Source of the DNA: Spirodela intermedia
Lineage: Eukaryota > Streptophyta > Magnoliopsida > Alismatales > Araceae
Assembly (NCBI GenBank): GCA_902729315.2
Contig: LR746264.1
Span: 9,641,878-9,705,877, forward strand
Direction: 5' to 3'
DNA: 64,000 nucleotides
This document shows, piece after piece, positions 24,753-35,133 of this stretch. The stretch's first letter is position 1. Each line of letters opens with the position of its first letter. Both the position numbers and the translations under genes were made by a program. The notes below the pieces were generated by a model. It saw only the letters and a list, made by a program, of their open reading frames with translations, had not been told where the DNA came from and searched no databases.

Positions 24753-27700
24753 ATGGGGGGCAATCAGGATGCCGCCGCCGTCGACACCAAGGCCCGTAAC
24801 GCCGTCTCTGGACCGCACAAGACCTTCTGCAGGTCCGTCTCCTGGTCCCCTGCGCGGAGCGGCGGCGGCGGCGACGCCGGCGAAGGTAGCGCCGCCGCTA
24901 ATGGCCGCTTCCAGCGGTTCCCGGCGCCGCTCACCCCGAGATCCCACCATAGCTCCTCCAAGGCGAGGTCCTCCCCCTCCCTCCCTCCTCTGCAAGTCAG
25001 CCGCCCGAGCTTCGACCAGTGGCCCAAGCCCGGCTCCGACGACCTCGGAGAGTGGCTCCACCCCTCCACTCCCGGCGGGAGGCCGACGGCGGCGGCGACC
25101 AAGCTCGCCGGCGATCTGAAAGTTGACCTCCCTTCCCTCCCCTCCCATGGCGGCCGCCACCGCATCGCCCGCTTCGACAAGGAGTGCTCCAAGGTAGCCG
25201 ACCACATCTACGTCGGCGGCGACGCCGTCGCCCGCGACCGGGAGATCCTCCGGCAGAACGGCATCACCCACATCCTCAACTGCGTGGGCAGCTCCTGCTC
25301 CGAATACTTCAAGCCCGATCTCGTGTACAAAACCCTCTGGTTGACGGACAGCCCCTCGGAGGACATCACCAGCATCCTCTACGACGTCTTCGACTACTTC
25401 GAGGAGGTGCGGGAGCAGGGGGGGAGGGTCTTCGTCCACTGCTTCCAGGGGGTCTCCCGCTCCATCTCCCTGGTCATCGCGTACGTCATGTGGAGGAAAG
25501 GGCAGAGCTTCGACGACGCTTTCAGGCTGGTGAAGGCGGCGAGAGGGATTGCGAACCCTAACGTCGGCTTCGCCTGCCAGCTCCTGGAGTGCCAGAAGAG
25601 GGTCAACGAGATCCCCCTTAGCCCCAACTCTGTGGTGAGGATGTACAGGATGAGGCCACACTCAGCATACGATCCGCTGCATCTGGTGCCCAAGGCGGTG
25701 AGAGAGCCTTCCCCTCTGGCGCTGGACTCCCGGGGAGCTTTCCTGGTTCACGTCCCTTCCTCCATCTTCGTCTGGATCGGCAAGAACTGCGAGCCCGTCA
25801 TGGAGAAGGACGCCAAGGCGGCGGCTTGCCAGGTCGTCCGCTATGAGAACGTTCACGGGCCGATCGTCACTGTCCAGGAGGGGGAGGAACCGGCGGAGTT
25901 CTGGGAAGCCTTCTCCTCCTCCAAGGCGCCGGCTGACTCGGAGACCGACGCAGACGCCGGCGAGTCCACGGCTGCGCTGCCGGCGGTGACGGCCGGGGAG
26001 AGAAGGGTGAAGGCGTACGACGCTGACTACGATCTGTTCTCAGGGGCGGTCAGAGGAGGCGTTGTGCCACCGTTCTCGTCCCCCGGCGGCGGCCATGAGA
26101 CGCAGGTTCCGGCCAGAGAGAGCAACTGGAGCATTCTGCGGCGGAAGTTCATCTCCGGAGCGGTGAAGGAGTGGGCCTCCGCTTCGAGGTCAGCCATGTG
26201 CAGGGTCTACTCTGATTCGTTCTTGACGAGGGAGACGGACGCACAGGGGAACAAGGTTCAGCATTTGAGCGGCGATTCTTCGAGCTCCCCTCCCTACCTC
26301 TCCCCGAGCTCCATGTCCTCTGAGACGAGCAGCAGCAGCAGCAGCAGCTCGAAGTGCAGCTCAGAGTCCCCTTCCCTCTCCCCTTGCACTCCCTCACCTG
26401 CACCGTCTAAGCCTTCTCGTGATCCAGAGCCGGTCGGCAGGTGTACCAGAGACGTCCACTTGGTCTCCAAGGCTTTTGATTCCTCCCTCGCTGAGCGGAG
26501 GGGGAGGTTCTCCCCACTTCTTTGCCTGCCGACGCTCAGCGAGGAGCCGTCTCCGTCAGCAAGAACTGCGCAGAGTCCACAGTGCCCACCAGAGGATGAT
26601 GACGGCTGTAGCTCTATCAGTGGGACCTCCTCCTCCATCTCAGACAGCAAGAGAAAAGCTTCAGAAGGGAAATATACCTCCGAGTCTGTGGAAGATCAAG
26701 ATCGTCCTTCACTTTCCTCAGCTGGGTCGGCAGCGGATGATTCAACTCTGCGATTTTCAGTGTACAGCTGGCCTGGATTCGCAGAGATTCCGAGATTTAG
26801 CCGCAGCGACCTTGATTCAAAGTCAACTTTTCTGTTCTTGGCTCCAGATAGAGATTCAGACGCGCCAAGTGGCCGGGCTCTATATTTGTGGGTCGGGAGC
26901 CGTTCTGAACATGACAATGGGAGCGCTCGTGTAGACATCACCAAGAAGGTAGATGAAGCAGAAGACATCGAGTGGAACTCGGTGGCTGCTGAGTTTCTTC
27001 TTTCTATGGGTCTGCCACTGCACACTCCCACCAAGGTACTAATTACTATTTATATCTATCATAATATTCCTACTAATCGATTGATCAGTTCTCATGTTCA
27101 TCCATCGACAGTTGTCATATTCCTGTTTGCTACTAAAAACTACTAGTTACTATTTATATCTATCATAATGTTCACTTAATCCATCGACAGTATCACTTAC
27201 CCTGTTTGCTGCGCCGATGTTTCTGTCTGAATGATTATGAATGGATAAGATGCTGAATCCTTTCTTGATTAATCACACCATCTGCAAAGCATTATTTGCG
27301 GATTATCTTGCAGGCATTTTGCCTCGTGAAACCATGTTGGGCCTGCCTGCAAATTCCATATAAATATTGGATCTTGTCCCTTAGAGGCCAGAGATGGTAG
27401 CTCCATCTCTTACCTCTGCAGCGCCAACTTTAGAGAGTTTCAGCTTAGTCGCAGCCCAGCCTTTGATCATTGTAATCGGGATAATTTCAGGCCGATTACA
27501 GTTGGAGAAGAAAGTTTTATCCAGTCGAGTGTCTATCAAGTTTCCTTCTGGAAAATAGTTGAGATATAGTCAGTCACCCAGTTCTAGCTAGAAATCTACA
27601 ACTTACTAATATCGTAGTGAATATTTTTCTTTCTTTTGGTTTTGGCATCCGCCTTCAACAATTTTTCTTTTTTGCTTCTGTTGATAATGACACATGTTAC

Positions 27701-28181
27701 TCGTGAAGAATATTTAATTTTTATTTAAATGTCCTAGATTACACCAAGGTATATATATCAGGGTAAGATCTTTGGGATCATATCCTACATTAAAAAGCAG
27801 CCATCTGCAGAGTTCCAACATGTGAGAACTTCCAAAGGAAAGAGTTCTTATCAGATTTCTAACCTTTTTAAATCTATTTTGAAGTCGATAACCTGTTGAT
27901 TATATGCATTTTAAGACATAATTATTTTAAGAACTTTTATGTTGAAGGGCTCATCCAGCCCAAGATCCTTGGCTGTCATGTTGGATTTCTCTTTGACGAG
28001 AGTCAGAGTAAAGCGATTATATCTGAACCGGATGTTCTTTCTGAAGCTTTTAACTCCATAGTAATGGGGTCTCCTCGTATTATTATCCCATGAGCATGTG
28101 GGTTGTAAGATATATCAAGGGGAATTAACGCCCCTGGTTGTCAATCATGTCCCCATATTGTTAGGAATGATCATCTCCTCT

Positions 28182-28218
<37 letters not shown>

Positions 28219-28372
28219 CTTCATCTGAATCTATTTCATCTCGTGGCCTTTGATGGCCTCCCTATCTGTTTGGTGACTCTTCTCAGAAAAGGAAACTTTA
28301 ATGTGGCAGGTGGTCAGGGAACATGAGCCCGAGCTCCTGGAACTACTGAGTTCATCCTGTTGGTGGATTTGA
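24753..28372 (+). CDS. MKP1: MAP kinase phosphatase MKP1 (dual-specificity phosphatase)
   Basis: Dephosphorylates and inactivates stress-activated MAP kinases (MPK3/MPK6 in Arabidopsis). Two exons: 24753-27035 and 28310-28372, joined in phase 0 to 781 aa, almost the length of Arabidopsis MKP1 (784). Seen: N-terminal SVSWSPARS and PLTPRSHH, a DSP domain at about 145-285 with general acid D199 and the P-loop HCFQGVSRS with nucleophile C230 and R236, then PHSAYDPLHLVPK and a gelsolin-like segment at about 325-395 (FVWIGKNCE, MEKDAKAAACQ). A long Ser-rich tail follows, ending with a second gelsolin-like piece (ALYLWVGSR). The first exon is very GC-rich, so several long frames on the other strand are only shadows. 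The small last exon encodes VVREHEPELLELL and a stop. ATG 24753 is the first in frame. Confidence 0.94.
27043..27212 (+). repeat. Imperfect tandem duplication in the MKP1 intron
   Basis: A segment starting TTACTATTTATATCTATCAT at 27043 recurs at 27147, 104 bases on. The following TCCATCGACAG...CTGTTTGCT also recurs (about 27101 and 27180), with some 25 bases missing from the second copy. It begins eight bases after the donor site, so it is intronic. Confidence 0.6.
28189..28215 (+). repeat. (TC)n microsatellite in the MKP1 intron
   Basis: An uninterrupted TC run about 95 bases before the acceptor of the last MKP1 exon. Pyrimidine-rich, so it may help define the polypyrimidine tract, but it is further upstream than usual. 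Confidence 0.8.
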
Positions 28373-29009
28373 TCCATCGCGGAGGACCAACCATGGGTAC
28401 TTGCAGTTTCTTTTGCGCTCAGACGTCTCGCGATCCTTCCTCCCTTCAAGGAGGCAATTTCAACGGAGAATCATCTCACCAGCAAACTCAGGTGCTGCTG
28501 CTGGTTTCTTCTGCTCGACTCGGAATACAATCCTCAGTGAGAATCAGGCAGATCTTCGCATTAAGGTTTCTCAGAGCTCCTGATCGATTTCCACGCAAGG
28601 TATAGCTTCTGCAAATCCACACGGATGAGAATCTCATCCTCCCCTCCCCTCCCCTCCTTTCCTCCCCGTTTTGGTATGTAAACAGAGCCGCTTCCCCGAC
28701 GACTGATGATGGTTCAGAAGTCGGCTGGCGCGCCCATATCTTCTTTGTGGAAATGCCTCCTTCGTGCCACTTCGGTATTACTTATCAGGGCTCTTAACCA
28801 GACTCTACTCTACCTGTCGCTTCCCATGTCTGATCACTGCGTTCCTGCTTCTTCCATGGCTGTATTCTCTCCTTGTTCTACCTGGCGGAAGGTTGCCTGT
28901 TCTTCCATGAGGATGGGGGTTTACCATTTATGGATTCCCCGCCTTTCTGAAAGATGAATGAAAACTTTATACACAATCTCTAAAGTTCCCTGTTTGCATA
29001 CTATTTATA

Positions 29010-29068
<59 letters not shown>

Positions 29069-29215
29069 GGCATCTTTTTGTGAAAAAATCAATATTTTGT
29101 TTTCTAAGTACTAGTCACATGAAAGTTCTTCTCAAGTAGTTCATTGATAACACGTCATTTTTATACAATAAATAATGAAAATTATCATATTTGATGTATT
29201 ACTTCATACTAGATG
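28373..29215. other. MKP1 3' flank
   Basis: Holds the presumed 3' UTR of MKP1 and spacer. Short open frames near 28360-28605 and 28706-28957 show no family resemblance. A long CT microsatellite is at 29012-29064. Confidence 0.5.
29012..29064 (+). repeat. (TC)n microsatellite, 53 bases
   Basis: An uninterrupted TC dinucleotide run downstream of MKP1. Confidence 0.9.
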
Positions 29216-29424
29216 ATCCAGCCAGAAGTGACAATGGATTGATTACAACATCCTTCAGAGCTCGTCCCCTGAACTGGTGGCAGTAAATAGAGGGGATGGG
29301 TCTTGAAGATTATCACGTAATTAGGTTGGTCGGGGAAGGGTCCTTTGGGAAAGTTTACAAAGGGCTAAGTTTATAGAACATTAGGAAAACCTTAGGACAG
29401 ATAACTATTTATTGGATAATATGA

Positions 29425-29760
29425 AGCTTTGGGCTTTAGTAAAAAAACATTGAATAAGTCGAATAATGAGGGCAAATCTTTATTTCCTACTCCGTGTGCC
29501 TTTCTATTATTCATGGTACAATCGCTAAATCTACCCAATTCCATGTTCATGTATGGTCACTCAATACCACAGAGTGAGCTACTCCCATTCTGGCTCTTAT
29601 ACATGCCCACTACTATGACAACTAACATAATTTTTCTTATGGCTAGGCTTCTTCCTATTTTTATGGGCATACCTTGAATAATGAATATCACTTACTCAAT
29701 TGGTATTAGTCATTCTACTGCTAGGAACAAGCTTGGCTCTTATTCAAAGAGATAATAAAA
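29425..29760 (+). other. Nuclear copy of plastid ndhF fragment (in TIO duplicate)
   Basis: Conceptual translation across several shifts resembles chloroplast NdhF (NADH dehydrogenase-like complex subunit 5): the TLCAVLLF, FPLHVW, PTPISALIHAATM and ARLLPLF regions are recognisable in degenerate form. It is the same fragment as at 56458-56772, carried here with TIO intron 7. The join after the HVW-like part aligns to plastid ndhF without a gap, unlike the copy in the TIO gene. Confidence 0.7.
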
Positions 29761-30570
29761 CAAGCTTAGCTTGTTCTTCAATCTCTCAATTGGCTAAGAT
29801 TATGTTAGTCACCGAAGCATGTTCAGTCCAAGGTGAGAAGGGTGGAAGACCAAGAGATCCTTCAGTATTGAGGTAGAGAGGTGTGGAGAAGGGATGGAGG
29901 CACTAACACCTTGGGTCAATCTATGGAGAGAATCCATTTCCTTTTTTATCTTGCTTGCTTCTTCGTTCTAAGAGTAATAATGTCTTGTGCATGGACACAA
30001 CCTTACAAGTATAATGGACCCAAAAAAGGCAAGTGAGCCCAAATAAGGTCTGACATCCAAATGAGGCCAACACAAAACATAGAGTGATTCTCAACACAAA
30101 CTATTTATTTTTAAGTCAATTTAGGAATGGATGTTTATATTGAAACCATGTTGGTGCAAGAATGTTGCTTTTGCACATGAAGGTTTTATGAGATGTGTTT
30201 TTCATATTCCAAATCCTACACTATGAAATAGTTGTCAAGTATTTTTCATTTAAAGAGTTTTTCTGCTCATTATTCAATTTTTTCTTTATTGTCATATTCA
30301 TAAACCCATTTTTGTTTTCTCACTATCAACTTGGGCAAATGAACAAACATTAAAACGTTGTTGATGTAACTCAATAATGAATCAATTGGTGTTCCTCTTA
30401 GAAACATATGAGTTAACTTGACATATCTCTTAGAGTTATGTTGAACTGTTGATTAAATATTATATATTAGTGTTATTTTTTTCAATTAGGAGGCCATCAA
30501 AATCTATTCATATAAAGGAAAAGAGCTTGAAATCTGAAGGATAGATCATATGATGCTTGTCTTTTCTAAA

Positions 30571-30925
30571 GTTTCTAGTAGGGCCCCCCTATTTCATGTA
30601 AACCAAACAAGAATAAATATGTGAACATGAACAAAGATAGAATGGATAACCACAAAATATTGGGCTCCACAAAAACCCTAGAATAGATGGGGATGTTTGA
30701 GAGGCCCCACCCTCCTTAGACTCCTCTTTAAATTCTCTCTCCCCCCTTCTCCTCTTAGGGAAAAACCCTAATATTTACTCATGACTTAGATATTGATGCT
30801 TTTCTCCCTTCCTTGCACCTGGATTATCCCTCCAATGTAGGAGTAGATTTGTCTCCTAATAGAGGTAGGCTCTAGGCTCGTTTTCTTATCTTTTGAACAT
30901 ATAAGCCATGTTGTGGACCCAATAG
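30571..30925. mobile_element. About 355-bp insertion in the TIO duplicate
   Basis: Against TIO intron 7, alignment stops at about 30570 (TTTCTAG) and resumes at about 30926 (TTCAATAGTCTCAT). The extra segment has GGGCCC-like sequence at its left end and GGACCC-like sequence at its right end, and is flanked by TAG on both sides. It could be a small non-autonomous element or solo LTR. No coding capacity. Confidence 0.35.
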
Positions 30926-31280
30926 TTTCATTTCAATAGTCTCATATGACGTATCTTATTCTATGACTTTCCCACCTATAAAATCAATAACAAATTGATT
31001 ATACCACTTCATAAGATCTTTAGATAGATCTCAAAATATTTATTTGCTAAGGAATCATTTTATTGGGCAGCTCCCTTTTATACCAACTATATTTATGTAC
31101 TACTTTGACACATCATCAAGGTGTGTTTTCATTGTTATGGTTATTTGGTCATATCATGGTTTCTTCAACATTAGTAAGTATCTTATTTTAAATTATAGAT
31201 GTTATGGATAAGATCTAGTAAAATATTCAAATAGCATGAATTAAAATTTTAGGTCTATGTTTATGTATCCAATCCCAATA

Positions 31281-32944
31281 TAAAAATTTGCATGCAATTT
31301 TGTTTAGATTCATGTGCTTGGTTAATGGCAAAGAAAAATTCATTCCTTTTTTCTTTCAGAAATCAGCCTCCAAAAGAAAGATAGATTTCTGCCCTCCAAT
31401 ATCTAGTAGACAGTATTTTTAGACACTTCAAAAAGGCTAAAAGTACTACAGCATGCGCAGTTATTTTCATTTTCCATCAATTTAAGTAAAATAAGAAATA
31501 TCTCATACAAAATTGAAGAGGCTTAGGCTCTTGAGCCCATAGGGATTAGATCATGAGTCTATAGGATCACAAAAGATTCTTGAATTCACTTAAATTCATA
31601 GAATAGATTGAATGCCTCTTCAGCTACAAGGGTACATTTAAATTAGTTATTTGAATTTCACATAAATTTGAAATAAAAAAAATGAGAAAAAAAAAAAATT
31701 AGACACACTTAAGATGTGTCATAAACTCTTATTAGGCCATCTTGAGCTGAATTTGAGCCGACTTGTATCCTTCATACATCATTGGCTGAAACTAGACTGC
31801 ATCATCTGATTCACTTGAACAGGCTGCATCACGAGGAAGACAAAATTTGATTGTAAAAAATATTTGATAAAAAAATAATAATCAGGATTTATTGAAGTTC
31901 TTAATGGAAAACTCTCAATCGTTTAGATAACCTATTAAGATTGCAAATACGGTTCATCACCCGATACCATATGTAGGGATTTATCACAAAATTGTACCCA
32001 CATGGATCTTGTTGTGGCAAAATGCATGGAAATTTCCTGGAGCAGTGAGGTTGGACAGCACAGGCCTTTCATACTATTCACGTCTCAACCCAGAAGAAAG
32101 CTATATCTTTCTTCTGGGTTCATTATCTTTCTTCTCATAATTATTAATGATGGGCTATAAGGAATTTGAGGATATCAAATGCATACAGTCACTGAGCTAA
32201 CTCTCTGATGAAAGGAAGGAAAGATATAACTCATTGTGAAATTATGAGCGATAAAGTGATGTGCATAAAGAAGATAATGAACCACATGCTGATGATCATA
32301 AAACAAAACACCAAAAAGAATGCCAACATGTCCCTAAACGACTAGGTGAAAGGATGAAATTTTCATGAGTCATTAAATTGTAATCCATTGATGAGACATG
32401 ATGCGAGTACCAAAGGAAAATAATATGCAGCAATTTGATACCCCATAGTGGTCTCCTTCTGGTTCACTATCTTTCCATAAATCAATGGCAGTTTCTCTAG
32501 TAAAAGAAACTTCCTAATGGTGTATGAGAGTCTAAATTCTCCCCTAACCAGAGTTTGTGCTAGGATTTACGGTCTAAAATAGCCAGTGGATTAATTCATT
32601 CAGCATGGCTCAAAATCTTATACGTCACAGGTGGATTGACACCCCCTCTCCGCGCCAGTCTCCGTCCGGATGGCCGGGGAGGAGACGCCAATAAACAGGA
32701 ACGCCGCCGGAGGTTGGCGGGGGGGAAGCGTGGGAGGATCGATGCCTGGCATGCGATGTTTCATCTAATCTTGTGAGAGCAGCGTCGGATACGATGGGCA
32801 CGTCCTAGACAATGAGAGGAGAGAGCAGAGTTGGCATTCACTGAGCCATAGAAAAAAGACAGACGACAGGTCCCAAAAGCCGTGTTTCCCGAGGGGGGAG
32901 GGGGGACGACGGTGGCAGGAGAAATGTCTCACAAAATCATCCGT
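31281..32944. other. Spacer between TIO duplicate and RS2Z
   Basis: AT-rich, no gene recognised. It contains a perfect 14-bp hairpin (32087-32120). The last few hundred bases are GC-richer and should include the RS2Z 3' UTR. Confidence 0.5.
32087..32120. repeat. Perfect 14-bp hairpin AACCCAGAAGAAAG / CTTTCTTCTGGGTT
   Basis: Arms 32087-32100 and 32107-32120, loop CTATAT. A third, partial CTTTCTTCT follows at about 32127. Not attached to a gene; function unknown. Confidence 0.5.
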
Positions 32945-35133
32945 TCAGTCCCGGGGGGAGTCCTCCCCGTCGCCACGGGGCTGAGAGGCGGCGCGGCCGC
33001 CGCTGGGGGACGGGCTCTGGCCGTTGGCATGAGGGCTTCCCAGTTGGCGCTCGGATGGGGAGTCCCCCCCCTCGTTGCTCAACGGGCTCCTGCTGGTCTC
33101 CTTCCTCGGGCTCCCACTGTCCTCCCTTCTGGGCGGGCTCCTGCTTAGCTCCCTGATGGGTGGACTTCTACTCATCTCTCTTCTGGGGGGGCTCCTGCTC
33201 ATCTCCCTCCTGGGTGGGCTCCTGCTTAGCTCCCTGCTAGGGCTCCTGCTCATCTCCCTCCTGGGTGGGCTCCTGCTTAGCTCCCTGCTAGGGCTCCTGC
33301 TCATCTCCCTTCTGGCGGGGCTCCTGCTCATCTCCCTGCTGGGGCTCCTGCTCATCTCCCTTCTGGGCGGGCTCCTGCTTAGCTCCCTGCTGGGGCTCCT
33401 GGTCATCTCCCTGCTGGGGCTCCTGCTGTAGTCCGACCCGTTTCTCTCGGCCTTCATGCGGTCGCCCCGTTGGGGACTTGGCCTTTCCAGAGGGCTCCGG
33501 CTGCCGACGGGAGACAGGCTGCGCCGCCGCACTTTGGATGGCGGCGGGCTCCGGCTATCACGGGGGCTCCTGGATCTCCGATCGCGCTCAACACTGTAGT
33601 CTCTCCTCGGAGCAGGAGACCGGGACCGACTGACGATGGTGGAGAGATCGTCAATGAATTTCGGAAAAAGGATGATAAAAAGTTTGAGTGAAACAAAGAC
33701 AGAAATAAAAAAGATTTTTAAAAATTGACACGGAGGTCGGACCTGTAACTGCGGCTCCGGCTCAAGCTTCTACTGCGACTGCGGCTCCGCCCACGACGAG
33801 GAGAGGGAGACCGCGAGTAACTCCGGCCCCTTCAGAGAGAAATCAAACTCGATAACCCAAATAAAAGCAAATAAAACTCAAGCAAATGAGGGAACAAATT
33901 AGATGTACGAGGCAAATACTTCAAGCTCTTGGGGCTGTTCTGACAGTTTCTTTCTATATGCCCTCTGTCTCCACAACGGTAGCATCTGTTCTTCCAGTCT
34001 CCAGCCTTGCAGTCTCGGGCCCAATGGCCATCTAATCCGCAGTTAAAGCACCGGCCTGACCCAGGTGGAGGGCCTCTTCCCAAATATTCACGAGAAGCAC
34101 CAGAACCACGTGGTCCCTGTGCAATGAATATATAATTTATTAGTTAACGCACATATGAACTAATAATTTACATAATCACCGTCCAGAAAGCTCTTGTGAC
34201 TCACTCCTTTTGCAAATTCGACTATGATACGACTCCCATCGATATCCCGTCCATCTAGTGCATACCTTGCATCATCAGCATCCCTTGGGTCACTGAACTC
34301 CTGCAAAAAATCATCGAGGAAACCAAAAGAGAACGGGCTCATATATGGACAACAATCGACCAGCCAAACCAAATAAATAAAAGGGACTAGATACATAAAA
34401 CGGGATATGGCCAGCCAAAGGGAATCAGAAGGTACATACAATGAATGCGAAGTTGTGCTTCAAATCCACATCTCGTATTCTGCGGAAATGGTTGCCAGAA
34501 ACAGTAAGGCCAACAAAACGTAAAGTACTGAAGGGAGTGATACTTCGCTCCTCAGAAGATGAACTAGACACCACTTCGCGACTCTCGCCATTTCCATAAA
34601 AACATAATATTACGATAAGAATCGCCAAAGTCTCTCATGAACACTTTGGATGAATAGCCACCAATTCCACCAAGCCACCCTCACACCACAGCCCTCCAGG
34701 TCGGTAAACCCCATAAACCTTCAACAACATCATTCAAGTTAAATAGTGGTCCCTAGGGTTCAACCTTCTGACGAAGATAATATTTTAAATAGAAAAATAG
34801 AGACGACTCGTGGAATACCTTTCAGTTTGACACCAAAGGACCTATTTCAGATGAAATAATATCATTCCCTAAGAAAATTACATTTCGACAGGCCAAATAA
34901 TGCTTTTATGCGAGTGTAAGTGAAAAATTATATAAACAGCCTTGTAAATGTGTACGTGTGTGTGTGTGTAAGAGTGACTGCATTTTAATGAATAAAAAAA
35001 TTTATCGGTGTGAGTAGACGTTTTACCTTCCGTATCTACTGAAGATATCCTCCAGATCACGTGAACGTGTACGGGAAGACAAGCGACCAACGTAGAGACG
35101 TGTGCCGCCATATCGATCTTCATAGCGAGGCAT
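32945..35133 (-). CDS. RS2Z33: RS2Z-type SR splicing factor (RRM, two zinc knuckles, RS/SP tail)
   Basis: Plant-specific SR protein acting in constitutive and alternative splicing in nuclear speckles. Six exons, minus strand: 35027-35133, 34440-34479, 34205-34300, 33920-34116, 33743-33829, 32945-33629, in frame to 403 aa. Seen: an RRM in the first 80 residues ([20 protein letters not shown], then [19 protein letters not shown]), zinc knuckles C104-X2-C-X4-H-X4-C117 and C126-X2-C-X4-H-X4-C139, an RS block from about 147, and a C-terminal SP-rich tail. The family is usually nearer 290 aa; the excess is an array of [16 protein letters not shown] units. The donor GGA|GTGAGT in exon 3 was chosen because reading through leaves the family sequence. 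RS2Z32 and RS2Z33 cannot be told apart here. Confidence 0.93.
33080..33430 (-). repeat. Coding minisatellite in the RS2Z tail
   Basis: Tandem 24- and 27-base units encode SRSPSRE(M/L) and SRSPPRRE(M/L) in alternation, about a dozen times. On the other strand it reads as a Leu-rich open frame (33075-33431), which is only a shadow. Both unit lengths are multiples of three, so gain or loss changes protein length without a frameshift. Confidence 0.85.

Larger units (their letters stand above)
29216..31280 (+). pseudogene. Internally deleted duplicate of the Fused/TIO kinase gene
   Basis: Matches the TIO gene at the right end of this window in the same orientation. 29216-29374 equals the TIO upstream intron end plus the first 23 codons of exon 1 (start codon at 29296, through VYKG). 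It then jumps straight to sequence equal to TIO intron 7 from about 56394, so exons 2-7 (roughly 3.6 kb) are missing. Intron 7 is followed to a broken exon 8 (31057-31120), intron 8, and the first part of exon 9 (about 31213-31243), then the TIO sequence after exon 9 to about 31277. It keeps introns, so it is a genomic duplication, not a retrocopy. No functional kinase can result. Confidence 0.88.

Noticed and set aside
24351-25661. 436-codon frame on the minus strand across MKP1
   Set aside because: It is the antisense shadow of the GC-rich MKP1 first exon and has no family resemblance.
33075-33431. Leu-rich 'membrane protein' frame on the plus strand
   Set aside because: It is the complement of the SP/SR repeat array of RS2Z.
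2043-35133. AFC1 kinase and its possible SR substrate RS2Z in one window as a functional cluster
   Set aside because: LAMMER kinases phosphorylate SR proteins, but the two genes are about 27 kb apart with unrelated genes between, so proximity is most likely chance.
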